DNA of 64,000 bases from Brasenia schreberi (GCA_036023115.1 JAYKKT010000086.1:14709501-14773500), one strand, 5' to 3'. Counted from the first letter of the stretch, positions 51,201-62,700 are shown. Notes: a model not told the origin generated them from the sequence alone. Program-made: numbers and translations.

Positions 51201-54200
51201 AATGAATGGAGAGCGAGTACACTTATACCCATATATAAGAACAAGGGAGACATTCGAAATTGTGTGAATTATCGGGGTATCAAGTTAATGAGCCATACTA
51301 TGAAACTGTGGGAAGACCTTCACATGATATTTATTGATCTAGAAAAAGGTTACGATAGGGTACCGAGGGAGGTTGGTTGGAGAACCTAAAAAAAAGAGGT
51401 ATCCCATTAACATACATAAACCTAATAAGAGACATGGTGCAAAAATATGTGTGAGGACTCATGAAGAAATGACAGACTTCTTTGAAGTTAATATTGGGTT
51501 ACAACAGGGATCAACTTTAAGTCCATACTTATTTATAACGGTGATTGATGAGTTAACAAAACATATTCAAGATGAAGTACCCTGGTGTATGTTATTTGCA
51601 TATGACATTGTGTTAGTGGAGGAGTCTAAGGAAAAAGTTAATAGAAAATTAGAACTATGGAAAGAAACATTAGAAAATAGAGGCTTTCGACTTAGTAGAA
51701 TAAAGGCAGAATATATGGAATGTAAGTTTGATCATTTGGTTACTTCAGAAGACATAGAAATTAAAATTGGCACACAGTGCATCACCCAAAAGGAAAGTTT
51801 TAAATACCTAGGGTCAATTAGAGTGATGGAAGAATTGATGGAGATGTTACACATAGAATTATTCTTTGTGATAAGAAGATACCATTAAAGATTAAAGGTA
51901 AATATTATAGAGCAACAATTAGGCCTGCCATGTTTTATGGTTTTGATTATTGGGCAGTTAATCATCAGCATATACAAAAGATGTCTGTGACAAAAATGAA
52001 GATGTTGAGATGGATGAGTAGTCATACAAGCAAAGGCCGTATACATAATGAGGTTATTAGAAATAAATTATGTGTGGCACCAATGGAGGATAAAATGAGA
52101 GAATATCATTTTAGGTGGTTTGGACATATAGAAAGAAGATCAAAAGAAGAACCTTTAAGAAGGTATGAAAAACTAGATTTTGAAAGTATTAAAAGACGTA
52201 GAGGACGACCACAAAAGTGTTGGAAATAAACAATAAAGAATGATCTAGCTTATTGTGAGTTAACTGCTAACATGGCACATGATAGGGATCTGTGGAAACA
52301 AAGAATCCATGTAGCCGACCCCGTCTAGTATGGAAAAAGGCTTAGTTGTTGTTGTTGTTGTACTAGTCTTTGGTATCTCCCAACATCTTCATATCTTTTA
52401 TCCTTATTTTAAGATAATTTCTTGTTCACTTCTATTGGTACATCACATGGTTTAGAATCGGTTATTCCACTATCCTTCAACATATCCAAGATATATTTTC
52501 TTTAAGTTAGAAATATACCTTTGCTTGAATAAAGAACTTCAATACCCAAAAAATAGTGAAGTCTTCCTAAATCTTTCAAGTCGAATAACTCATGAAGTTG
52601 TTTCTTTAGCTCTTTAATCTCCTCGACATCATCACCTATAATTATAATATCATCAACATATTCTACGAGGATTGCGATTCCTTTACCATGCTTTATAAAT
52701 AATGTATGATCATTTACACTTTGAGAATAACCAAGCATTATAACCCCCTTACTAAATCTCTCGAACAAGGTCCTAGGAGATTTCTTCAATCCATATAAGG
52801 CTTTCTTCAACTTACACAATTTCTCTCTTCCCTGTTTGTTTCTCAATCTTAGAGGTAACTCCATATATATTTCTGCTGTTAGGTTTCCTTGCAAGAAAAC
52901 ATTTTTAATATCGAAGTGTTAGAGCTTTTAATCTTTGTTAGCTGTCATACTAATAAGCACCCGGATGATAGTAAGTTTTGCTACTCGTGCAAAGGTTTTA
53001 TTATAGTCAAAGCCATAGACCTAGTTGTAGCCCTTTGCTACCAGTCTCGCTTTATATCTTTCGATACTTCCATATGCTTTTACTTTAACGGTGTAAACCC
53101 ATTTACAACCCAATGTCTTTCTTCTTGGTGGTAAGTTTACTATATCCTATATGTTTGATTCCTTTTAACGCTTAAGTTCTTGTTTCATAGTTAGTTGTCA
53201 CTTAACATATTTGTTAGCATCCTTAAAATTCTTTGGAATATAAATAGAATCTTCAGCAAAGGATTTATAACTGGAGGATGTATTTTCAAAAGAAATATAC
53301 TTACTGATGGGATATGTAAATGTTCTCTTACCTTTCCGTAGTGGAATGGGTAGATTCATATGGGAGTTTGATTGGGTGAAAAACCTGAGAATCTTGTGAA
53401 TAAACCATGAAATCAACAAAAATAATGATGAAAAAATGATTTGGAAGCAAGAGAATGGCATGAAAAGGATTTGGGAAGAAACAAAAGTGAATTCCGCAAC
53501 TTCGGATTCTCATAATTTATACCCAAGAAATCAGGATCGACTCATACGATACGATACAATACAACCCCACATCATACAATATAGTATAATATGATACGAT
53601 AAATCACTTCTTGTGATACGTGTACCAGTATTATACCGTATTCTCGTATGATACACGATAAAATCATATCGTATCTTATGATATGATGTGATTTTTACAA
53701 CATTGATCACAAGAAAAGAATCACACGTTGGTTTACCTCAATGCCAATCGGTTGTGCAGTGCTCCAACCCTTGATTTTGCGCCACTAATGCTCTTATACC
53801 ATGTTAATTATGCAATAATCATGCTTCATTACATGCAATATTAGGGAGAAGAAACATAGGTTGTCGATCAACCTCTTGTATCAGCAGCTCCTCTCTCTTT
53901 TATTAATTCTGCTCTTTAGGGTTGAGGCTCTAAGAGACTTAAAAAACATCCAGCATAAGGCATATTACAAATATGCCATTGATAAATTGAAAATAAAGGA
54001 ACCTTTAAAAAAAAACATAACAGCTGGTCATATATAATTATAAACTTTGACTGCATCCAGCTGATCCTCTCAACAGTAAATTCAATTTGCTAGCTTCTGA
54101 TGGTACTGTATTCAATTGTACATCGAAATCAGGTGCATATAGTGTACTTTATGTTCATGGTTTCATCTTGATGTAGATGTAGAGAGGAAACTGGATGACT

Positions 54201-54262
54201 TCCAGCATGCCGGGGAATCTCCTGCTTGGGTTCTGTCGCAATTTCGACCATGGACAATGTGA
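42284..54262 (+). CDS. IDM1: IDM1-like PHD-finger/GNAT acyltransferase
   Basis: Arabidopsis IDM1 (ROS4) is a nuclear histone H3 acetyltransferase that protects loci from DNA hypermethylation. Exons: 42284-44788, 44931-45051, 45205-45293, 47225-47451, 47597-47683, 48022-48121, 48230-48434, 48535-48711, 54183-54262; phases agree and give about 1196 residues. Domains: basic N-terminus with [11 protein letters not shown]-like segment near 425-480 ([29 protein letters not shown]); TPL-binding/Jas-like segment near 696-780; PHD near 807-852 ([22 protein letters not shown]); GNAT near 930-1070, with [11 protein letters not shown] where acetyl-CoA binds, then TTVFGFKPL. The 2.5-kb first exon is fully open. 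Intron 8 holds a 5.4-kb Copia insertion. The final exon joins in frame, but by alignment with exon 8 it has lost one base and ends early at TGA 54260. The catalytic parts are unaffected. Confidence 0.85.
45294..47224. other. Long intron 3 of the IDM1-like gene
   Basis: 1.9 kb of AT-rich sequence between the exon ending RDCRK and the exon starting [10 protein letters not shown]. No repeat or ORF recognised. Confidence 0.7.
48717..48995 (-). repeat. 3' LTR of the intron-8 Copia element
   Basis: Direct repeat of 53802-54075 with scattered substitutions and small indels. It starts immediately after the GTAAG that forms the exon 8 splice donor. Confidence 0.88.
49000..49550 (-). pseudogene. Copia RNase H remnant, left part
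   Basis: The minus strand reads [20 protein letters not shown] then [14 protein letters not shown], the RT/RNase H junction of Copia. Toward the left LTR it is degraded. The preceding RT residues (normally about 40 more) are absent next to the LINE junction. Confidence 0.75.
49551..52362 (+). mobile_element. RTE-type LINE nested in the Copia element
   Basis: Endonuclease from about 49590: WNIETLSD-like start (with a stop for tryptophan), [20 protein letters not shown], then [74 protein letters not shown], and FAYDIVLV where the family has FADD, so a catalytic aspartate is lost. The C-terminal domain has [15 protein letters not shown] and [11 protein letters not shown]. It ends with AAAAAGGCTTAG followed by TTG repeats (about 52340-52362), the usual RTE tail. 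Several stops and frameshifts. The left boundary is approximate. Confidence 0.85.
52363..53460 (-). pseudogene. Copia RT and linker remnant, right part
   Basis: The minus strand shows [56 protein letters not shown], an intact [11 protein letters not shown] active site (52680 region), [13 protein letters not shown] and [18 protein letters not shown]. It ends at GRYQRLV against the LINE tail. In-frame stops lie in the ARLVAKGYN to FDIKN segment. Confidence 0.88.
53520..53700. repeat. GATAC-rich simple repeat in the Copia leader
   Basis: Irregular repetition of GATACGATAC, ATACAAT and TCGTATGATAC-type motifs, partly self-complementary, between the primer site and the pol remnant. Confidence 0.7.
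53802..54075 (-). repeat. 5' LTR of the intron-8 Copia element
   Basis: Direct repeat of 48717-48995, next to the primer site on its left and the GTAAA flank on its right. Confidence 0.88.
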
Positions 54263-54880
54263 GTGGTTCTCTTTGTGTTCAGGGTGAGGATGCGATAACG
54301 CCTAATATAGGTGCTTTTGTTGAGGGATCTGCAGCTTCTGTTTCTGAGTTGATTACAGAAGACATCGGTGTTGCTGACAAATCCTATTTTGTTGCTTCTG
54401 ATGGGCTTGTATCAAACTGTACTTCTGAGGAGGTTGGTTTGAAACAAACTAATCCTCACAGTTGCAGCACTTCCTCTGTTAAGATGGACTTCTGTGTTTG
54501 CACTGCGGTTGTCATCCCTGGTTCTTCTCTGATTAAAGGTGACAGTGTTGCATCGAAGCCCAGTAGCAATCATTGTAGAAGTGATTTATCATATTGTGCT
54601 TCGGAAGTGGTGAATGAACCATCTGAAGCTGATAGAGCACCGTCCATATCATATTAACAAATGATGATCACAGATTGTGATGTACTTCTGAAGTTCTGAG
54701 CACGAAGGTTGGTGATGCTTAACATGTTTTGAGTTATACTAATGATGATGTCTACTCTTCTCTGTAGAATGACATCAGTTCTTTTGTGATTGGAAGTAAA
54801 GATGATATATTAGAGCCTAAGCATGATTGATTTTTCTGGGAGATCTGCTTTGGAGTTGGCTGCATCTCCTCTCACAGTTG
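54082..54880 (+). repeat. Repeated tail-exon modules of the IDM1-like gene
   Basis: Exon 8 (48535-48711) has a second copy starting at 54183: both begin AGAGGAAACTGGAT after a GTAG acceptor and carry SGSL(W/C)(I/V)QG(D/E)DAI and VEGSA. The match extends upstream into the intron (AAATCAGGTGCAT at both). A third, weaker copy starts near 54775 after TCTGTAG, with GSKDDILEPKHD in place of [10 protein letters not shown]. Copy 2 lacks one base relative to exon 8 at about 54231. Its other frame stays open to 54657, a remnant of the former longer tail. Confidence 0.65.
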
Positions 54881-56070
54881 TCATAATGTTGCATCAGACT
54901 GGCAGATATAATACTCTTTGTATTGCTACTCGTGTTTCTTCTCCTCCTGATGCATGCCCTTTTTATAATGGAAGTCATGATGATTTTGCAAAGGATTTGA
55001 AGTTTTGATCATTTTAAGTTGAGGGATGCTTGTAATGAGCCGGTTTCAGATTATAGCAAACCTGTGTAGCATTAGAAAACAACTTGAACTTGACTGGGAA
55101 TTACGTCCATGACTTATTCAACTATGTGAACATTGGTGAAGGCTCACTGCAGAGAAAACTCCTTTTTCCTTCAGTTGCTACACGTTGTGTGATACAATGA
55201 GATTGTAACACCTGCAATGATCTGGTTGAAGATCTTCATGGATCAGCTATTCAATGCAAGGCGCTAACATACTCTCTGATCGGTATGATTTCATTAATGA
55301 ATATATTTGCATCTATTAGTTGCTTTGTTTCCCTTCTTGTTTTGTTCTTAGTTTCAGCTCCATGTGTATCCAGTTGGACATATCTTCTACGGATAAAGTG
55401 AACTTTGGTGTTTGTAAAAATCATTTAATCTATCCAAAAGAATTTCATGTCAAACGTGTGCTATTTTTCACTCTTGGGCCTATACTTTCATACTTGTAAA
55501 CAATGCAACTATGCAAGTTGAGTGTTCAGGATTTTAGATGCAATTTATATTTTCCATTTTTGACTTGCCTAACTCTTTTATTTCTGCTTGTCTTAGGGTA
55601 ATATGAGCAAACCTCACTCTCTTTATGCGTTCATAAATTGTTCATCAACTAAATATCCCTCAATCATGACCATGTTGCCGAACTTTGCATCTATCTTGAA
55701 GGCTTTGTAGAGTTTGTCACTCATGAACTACTCCTTTCACTGATTGCTATTTGGAAGAGAATCACAACTCTTTGCCTACCAGAAGTTTCTTTGCCTACCA
55801 GAAGTGCATCCAACCATCGGGAACAAGTAAGAGAATGCTTGACAGAGGGAGTAGACCGGGATTCTGACCTGGATCCACGTCAACTTCGATGAAATGGATG
55901 TCAATCACCAATTCTTGAACGAAGAAACACAAAGCCAGATATCATCATTGGGAGTGGCAACTACCACTGCTGCAGCAGATCATCATAGGCGAGCACCTTG
56001 TTGACAGTTCCCTCTAAGTTCTTGGCAATCTCTTCATATCTCTGTGATCCCACATGCAACTCTCATCCTG
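54881..56070. other. Region downstream of the IDM1-like gene
   Basis: A short open stretch to 55008 may be the end of the former tail. The rest is AT-rich and may contain the 3' UTR; CCTACCAGAAGT is repeated at 55777 and 55795. No gene recognised. Confidence 0.5.
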
Positions 56071-56695
56071 TCAAGTTTGCCCAGCATGCCAGAATTGAAT
56101 GCACTGGCTGGCTGAGCTTCTTCTTTTTTCCAGATTTTGTCGTATGTCGTCTCCAATTTTTCTGACAACCACCTGAGGCTGTTGCTGTTTCATCCCACTA
56201 GAGGGCCTTCCATTACTGCATTGTCTCCTTGTCTCTGCAGCACACCATATTCTCCATTGGATCTTCCAGTCTTCATCCACCACCAAACACCTGTTTTGGA
56301 AGTTATTGTACAACTTCAGGTTCCTATTGTTTTCGTTTGGGTGTTTCACTCTCCCATATTGCTGGTTGTGGTATTTCTAGCTTGGATAATTGATACCATG
56401 TTACGAAACTTCAAGAGTCAAGAAAAAAGGACCACCAAGATTAAAGAATATACATTATTTCATGGTTTCAATACAGAACCTCTGAAGAGTGAGGAGTGAA
56501 AATTAAAGGGAATGTATCCCTGTTTATTGAAGAAATATATGAAAAGAAAGAGAAAAAAAGAAGGGCTGGTCAGCCAGCCCTAACAGCTAGCTACACTAGC
56601 CGTTAGATGGAGAATATCTAGCTGAGCCATTTAGAAACACAGAAAAAAGAAAAAAAAAATATTTACATCAACATTGCATTTCAATACATTTTAAC
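56071..56695 (-). mobile_element. LTR element end: LTR, primer site and leader
   Basis: 56398-56695 starts TGTTACG and ends TTTTAACA (TG...CA, 298 bp). On the minus strand it is followed by TGGTATCAATTAT (56397-56385), a tRNA-Met-like primer site with partial match. The next minus-strand ORF (56349-56071) is basic and glutamine-rich and may be the start of gag. No second LTR was found, so this is a truncated element. Confidence 0.45.
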
Positions 56696-56699
56696 AGGT

Positions 56700-58324
56700 G
56701 GTTGAATGGGGAATGACGTCGGATAGTGGCCGCGGCAACGGAGGTGTCAAGGAAGGCGGAGAATGCGGAACACCGGTAGCGAGTTAGGTGGCAAGGCAAC
56801 GAGCGGCAATAGTGATGGTGGTTGACGTTGGTGGTTCAGGCTGGACGGTGATAAGGAGATGGAGAGGCGGTGATGCAGAGAGAGAGGGAGAGAATGGGGC
56901 TCGGCTCCAACAAACGGCAGAGCGAGAGAGACTCGTTTTCTTCTTCTACTTTGAATTCACTGGAAATATAGAGATGGAGATCCACCGATCAGTTTACAAA
57001 TTTCAAGATTGTGGATTCAACTGATGAGGGAGGTTCTTTCCTTTTATTGTTGTTTTATTGGATTTTGTCTTTAATGCGTTCAGACTCCAGATATCTTTTC
57101 AGCTGAAAATGTTAAAGAATTGCCCAATGTGGACTGAAGAGTGGCTATAGGGTGGTTTGCTTGGAGTCGGCTACGATGATTTTGTTGCTGAGTTGTTTTT
57201 AATTCTATAATGTAGCAGTGTTGTTTTCAATTGTATTATTGGATCCTCACATTCCATTACTCTTAAATAGATTTTAATTAATTAATTGTGGATTTTTTTG
57301 TTTTCTTAATTCATGTCTCTATAATTTTCGATGAAAAGCTTGAGACCCACTTCATATATTTTCGAATTTTAATCACTTGATTAACCACATGAAAAATTTG
57401 GGTAAACAAAATTTAGGTGTTTACAATGACGTTTGAGCATAAATTTACCACTTTCTTTATATATATTTATTGTGTTCATTTTCTGACGTTAAACCATGAG
57501 GCGAACCTTAAAAAAATTTAAACCCAACTAAATCAAGGCACAAAGAAAAACAATCCAACCGAACCACCAGTTTGGGTGGTTTGTTTGGGTTGGATCGGCT
57601 CCATCAATTTGGTTTGGTTTGGTTCATTGAACATCTCTCTCTCGACCTCAATCTATCTTTGTTTTTGATAGTGATGTTCATATCCACCCAACCTGTTTTT
57701 CATGATTCGAGCTACTCTCTATACATGATGAATACGTCAACTCAGGATAAGCCACCTATTTCATGGCTTATCTTATACGACACGGACACGCCATGTACAC
57801 CAGGATGATTACACCAGGATGATTGTACAGATGCAGATGGTTATTTATTATTTTCTAAAACGGAAAAGATATATAATGTGCCTTAAATCTAATACTTTCT
57901 GTTGTAAACAGAAAAATCGATCGTCACCCTCACTGCTATGACACCCCCCCTCCCCACTCCAGCTGTCTATCCTCCCTAGTCTGTGACCACCATTCCCCCT
58001 CCGATTGAGACCGATTCTCCACCAAGGCAACCAACCGCAAGAACACCAAGTCCAAGGATCCCAATGGGACAGCCACAATCTCAACCAATCAAGGGTCCTC
58101 TTGAAGCCAATTGCAACTCAGCCATACTTTGCACTGAACCCAGACCACGCCTATCAATAACCCAATTTGCAATTTGACCACCCATAGTAAAGCTAGCCTC
58201 GATACCAACATGCCCCCTCCAAGAATGGAAGCAAAGCACTTTCGGCAATACTTTTGCAGGAAGGGACATTTGCTTGCATGGCTAGAAGAGGTCCAACTAC
58301 ATTACTAATTGGGGACACCAACTT
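56700..58324. other. Intergenic stretch
   Basis: No recognised gene. It has a GC-richer block at 56700-56900, a degenerate GGTTTGGTTTGGTTC-type repeat near 57570-57630, and a proline-rich ORF (57983-58177) without family features. Confidence 0.5.
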
Positions 58325-58610
58325 CACCTTGGGCCCTCTACCTTAGGACACCATGCAACCAATTACATGAGGAATTGAATATGATTGTAGCAAACAAAAG
58401 GAAATAATGTGACTAGATAAATCTCGATTTGAATGGATAAATGATGGGGATCTAAATAACAGATATTAGCATCTTAAAACTTTAGTTCGTCAGTTACAAA
58501 ATAAAGTTTCTACCTTAAGGAGAGACGATAGTTCTTGGAAAACTGAGGAGAATGGCATGAGAAAATGGTGATAGACTTCTACCAAGAGCTTCTCTTTTAG
58601 GTTACCAAAA
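58325..58610 (+). mobile_element. L1-type LINE fragment
   Basis: Translation includes KSRFEWINDGDLN, then HLKTLVRQLQNKVSTLRRDD and SSWKTEEN, the conserved linker before RT in plant L1 elements (pattern KSR.KWL.DGD.NT.FFH). One stop replaces the residue before the histidine, and the frame breaks before DFYQELL. No RT follows. Confidence 0.7.
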
Positions 58611-59270
58611 GTTTTTTTATGGAAGAAGCAAGGACGCCTCATGTAAAATCCCCATCACATACTTGACCCTTCTTTTGGTACGCAAATATGGCCATCTCCA
58701 CTAAGGTTTCTCAGTTATATGCAAATTGCTGATTTGTTAGTGTATCCTTTGAAAGAGTACTTTGAGGAGCTAGTTGTACCGGGCTTTTTCCTCCCTTTAA
58801 AAAAAAAAGGTTTTTTTCAACAAACATCCTAAATAATACTCTTGAAGGCAAGCCCACCAGGTATATTGCCCTCCTAAGACTTCTCCACCCCAACTTGGCT
58901 TTACTTCATCAAGTGTATAACTACACAATTAGATCTATCTGTAAATTTTTTCAATTACAGACACACAAAAGGACACCATAGAAGACTTGAACATACTCAA
59001 GAATCCTTTGCTTTTATGTATTTGACCCTCAAGAAGGGGTTTTGATGGGCTAACCAAATTACCTCGACAAGTTCCAATGAGCACTTGACTAGCCAGCCTT
59101 ATTTGTTGAAGAATAGCGCGCCACATTCTCCACTCCTCGTTGCAAAATTCTCCTTTAGAAAAGAACTGGATGGTGTTAGTGATGAACACAATCTCTTAAC
59201 TGCAAACCACATTCACTAATCAAAGAACAAGCGTTTCTCTTAAACTCACGATTTGTAGCACAATGAGCAA

Positions 59271-59345
59271 CAACTCACCTGGCTAGGGGGTTGGCTCACA
59301 CGTTGAAAGTCACGAGTTTGACACCCGAGGTTTGGACTTCCCACT
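59271..59345 (+). mobile_element. tRNA-like SINE, family 2
   Basis: CAACTCACCTGGCTAGGGGG and GTCACGAGTTTGACACC match the copy at 19389 in order and spacing. Confidence 0.5.
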
Positions 59346-59835
59346 CTACAAAAAAGAAACACGATTTGTGGCAAAACTATTGATGGATCTATATTGGGCC
59401 AAGTTGGCATCAGCTCCACCGGATGAACAATGTGAAAACTGTAGCCCAAGATTGAATTTTGGAAACACGATACATATACGGCCTACCCTAAACAATTCCA
59501 TAAGCTACTAACCCCACCCTAAATCTGCCATAGCCTAAAACTGTTGTTCTGAGACCTGCATTAGAATCATGCAAGTTCAAGTTTTGCTCTCATGGTTGAG
59601 TTCTTGGTTCTTGTTTGGACCAAATCTTACAATGAAAATACTTGGTTTTTTTGTTTAGGAAAGCCATTTAGAGTACATGAATCACACGTTAAAAGAGATG
59701 TTTTCAAGTTTCATTAAAGCTTTTATTTTAATTGAAAGTAGTTTAGAATCTATCATTCAAGCCTTTTTCCACACTAAATTTCTAAGTTGTCATTCTTTTC
59801 ACCATTCAATCGATGCAAACCACAGTAAAGATTTA

Positions 59836-59926
59836 AGATTTAAATTTAAAAAGTGAAATATATCATTATGCATTAAATGTGAAGTATGAAAAGTACAATA
59901 TTATATTTCGCTTTTTAAATTCAAAT
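59836..59926. repeat. AT-rich inverted repeat (hairpin)
   Basis: Arms of about 26 bases (59836-59862 and 59902-59926), roughly AGATTTAAATTTAAAAAGTG against its complement, with a 40-base loop. Could be a short MITE remnant; no target duplication was established. Confidence 0.6.
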
Positions 59927-60184
59927 ATTTATTGTTGATGAGTATATTTGAGAATGAATAGGTTTGAGTATATATATATATATATATAAGTAGGAGCGGC
60001 TAGATAGCCTCCCATGGTAAACATTGTTTGATCATCACTATCATTCGTGAGATCAATCTAATGGAGTATCAAAGCACTCATCTGACATCGCATTTAATAC
60101 ACTCATATGCATTAAATGATATCGATCCTTGTGTCGATATTGATGAACAACTTGATTTGTGGTGTCCGCGTGGTCGTATGAAAG

Positions 60185-60267
60185 ACACATATTGTCTAAT
60201 AGAGTGGTATTGGAGGGTGTCTAGCAACCTCTCCCTCCACACATATTGTCTAATAGAGTGGTATTGG
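60185..60267. repeat. 29-bp direct repeat
   Basis: ACACATATTGTCTAATAGAG followed by TGGTATTGG occurs at 60185-60213 and 60239-60267. Confidence 0.9.
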
Positions 60268-61297
60268 ATCCTATCAACCTTTGATATGTTCACTCATTGT
60301 TTTTAAAATGTTATTAGTGTATTTTAATAAAATTAAGGGTTTTATGAAAAGACAAAAGACAATATTATTCCACTCGTAATCTCGAAAAGCAATGGTCGAA
60401 CATAGATGGACAACATCATCGATGACTGTATCCAATCACTCTTATATATATATAATATTAACATTTAATTAAGAAGAGCAAGACCATGTTATACCACATC
60501 GTTGCAATTCCAACACTACAGTCAAATCCAATGCATGATATACATTTCGTTTCATGTGTTCTTCTACATGTATCGTTCGATTGTCTAATCCAGCCCGAGT
60601 AGTCGATGGGCCTTTTTAAACCTGACAACCTTCACCAAATTTAACAACGATGGCTGCAAAACAACCTTAAGGTCATGGATACCCGGGTTTGGTAGGGGCT
60701 CGCAGAACCCAAGCTTACCAAGATGAGTCAGGTATGTTTTCATTTAGAGGATGGCAAGTGCCAAAATTTCCCTATTTTTTTTCATCATTCATTAAAATAT
60801 GATTTTCACCTTTTAGAACCGTGTTACCTAATTAGGACAAGACACGAAAATAACTGTCCAAGTGGCTTCACGATCGTAAATTTCGAGATCGCATACTATA
60901 GTCAAAATGCATCATAACATGTAAGCAAACCCGGTAGTTATTCACAGCTTACTCAAATTGCCGAATAGATTCGTACTACAGTTTAAATGCATTAAATGGT
61001 ATCGATTCTTATCGATATTCACACGCAAGACAGATCGGTTAGTAAAATCTCACATCAAAAGGTGTCTAACAACTGTAGACTTTGCAATGCATAATTTCAT
61101 ATTGCATTATTATATCCCAGGACAAAAGTGTTATAAGAAAAGGATACAATTAAGAACTAAAGCTGCAAGAGCAGCAGAAAGCAAGGTCTTTTTCAGCATT
61201 CCAAGATAGAAGTGAACCGGATCGCTACTACACAAAAGTCGGTGTATAATGACAATGCTATCGGTGCCTTTTGGCACGGATAATGTTGGATGACAAC

Positions 61298-61867
61298 TCA
61301 CCGGAGAAACTGATATTGGCCGCCACCGTTGAAGTCAGAACGGCCGTGGCTCATGGTCATGATCAAGTCGGCGAAGGCTCCAACGATGTACTTGTGGGCG
61401 GTCTCGCAATTGAGATTGAGGTAACAAGTGAGCATCTCCTGGAGCTAATCCCAGTCTGCCGAGATATCGAGATCCGGCCGGGCATTCACCATCTCCTGCA
61501 TGGACGTCCGGAAGTCGGCATAAGGATCGGCGGAGTAGGTGGGGACAGCGACGCCTCCATGGACGAGGTCGCAGGGAAATGGTAAGAGGGAATTGGAGGG
61601 GGCGGGAGAGAAGAAGAAGCGGCTGGAGGAAAGAACCTCGCACAGTTCAAGGGGGAGGGAAGAGGAGGAAGCGGTGGAGTCCGATTTGAACGTGGAGGTA
61701 TAACGGACTTCGGAGTCATTGGACTCGAAATGGAGGAGGCTGTGATTGCTCTTGTAGATGTGGGTGGTGGTGCTACTGGTCTTTAAAGGGTGGTGGTGGT
61801 GGTGGTGGTGGCAGTGGCGGCGAGATTTGTTGGTACCAAAGCAGCAGAGGCTGAAGACTATTGGCAT
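61298..61867 (-). pseudogene. OFP: OVATE family protein with an in-frame TAG
   Basis: OFPs are plant transcriptional co-regulators of organ shape. From ATG at 61867 the frame reads MPIVFSLCCFG, a histidine run, a serine-rich middle, then the C-terminal OVATE domain: SADPYADFRTSMQEMVNARP, ISADWD, a TAG (61447-61445) where the family has a hydrophobic residue, then LQEMLTCYLNLNCETAHKYI and VGAFADLIM, with the normal end at TGA 61300-61298. Without the TAG the protein would be 189 residues, short but plausible for the family. One substitution (TTG to TAG) explains the stop, and sequence beyond it is still well conserved, so the change is recent. Translation would stop at 140 residues, removing most of the OVATE domain. 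An upstream in-frame extension exists but lacks family character. Confidence 0.85.
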
Positions 61868-62416
61868 TTGGTGGTGTGGTGGCAGAGAGAAAGGGTGGCG
61901 GTGGATATCACAGAAAGGGAGTTTGCATTCATCAGTTATACTTGAACATAAGGCAGTATGCAGGCTTGAGGTGTAGAGCTGTAGCTGAGTTGATGTGTTG
62001 GGACGTGAGGGAAGAAAACGAAGGTGAGGTTGCTCGCGTGCAGATCTGGGTTTCAGACCCAGAACTGTGTATTTTTCCAAGTTCTCTCTTTTGCAAAAAA
62101 CTTTTACGTTTGTGTCGGTATCTGTTCATTGCTCATCGCTTTGCTCCTGCTGGTAAAGAGAGTTTCCTCTTGAAGAAGTAAGCTGCACCGGGCCACGTCA
62201 GAGGCCTACTTACGCCAACGAACCCTACCCATGAGAGCCTAAACTTTTAGCGCAATTGAATGAAAGATTAAGACCATGTCAAACAAAAAATTTACTGAAT
62301 TTCGTACCAGAAAAATTGAAAATTTTACTGAATTTACTATCAAGTAGGATAAAATAATTCCTTTGATGTGAAACAGAGTAAGAAAGGGAACCATGGTTTA
62401 ATGCGGATTGTGTATA

Positions 62417-62700
62417 TTTTCAAATAATCTTATAAATACACAAAGCAGTAAAATTATCCAAAAATATATCGAATTCGACCCCTTGCCTGCACCTCTCTGT
62501 GTGTGAGAGATTTTCAAATAATCTTATAAATACTAAAAACAGTAAAAGTATCTAAAATATATGGAATTGGACCCTCGCCTGCACCTCTCTGGGTGTGTGT
62601 GAGATAGAGAGAAAGAGATTTTCATATAATCTTACAAATACTAAAAGCAATGAAATCATCCAAAATAAGTGGAACTTTAGGCTTTCCTGCAATCTCATGC
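62417..62700. repeat. Three-copy minisatellite (94-108 bp units)
   Basis: Units start at 62417, 62511 and 62619 with TTTTCA(A/T)ATAATCTTA, and the first two end in CCTGCACCTCTCT plus a GT/GA run. The units have diverged and the third is incomplete. Confidence 0.85.

Larger units (their letters stand above)
48717..54075 (-). mobile_element. Copia LTR retrotransposon inside intron 8 of the IDM1-like gene
   Basis: LTRs at 48717-48995 and 53802-54075 both run TG...CA. On the minus strand the primer site TGGTATAAGAGC (53800-53789) follows the right LTR and the purine tract GAAGGGGAG (about 49004-48996) precedes the left one. Flanks are GTAAG (48712-48716) and GTAAA (54076-54080), a likely 5-bp target duplication with one change. 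Only the linker, RT and part of RNase H remain; gag and integrase are missing, so the element was internally deleted. It is opposite to the host gene and carries an RTE LINE. Confidence 0.88.
58611..61297. other. Intergenic stretch
   Basis: No recognised gene. Contains a SINE (59271), an AT-rich hairpin (59836) and a 29-bp direct repeat (60185). The remainder is AT-rich and unassigned. Confidence 0.5.

Noticed and set aside
57983..58269. Overlapping proline-rich plus-strand and minus-strand ORFs
   Set aside because: Neither shows a recognisable family or neighbouring exons.
59271..59345. tRNA gene
   Set aside because: A-box-like and B-box-like blocks are present, but acceptor and anticodon stems do not form; better explained as a SINE.
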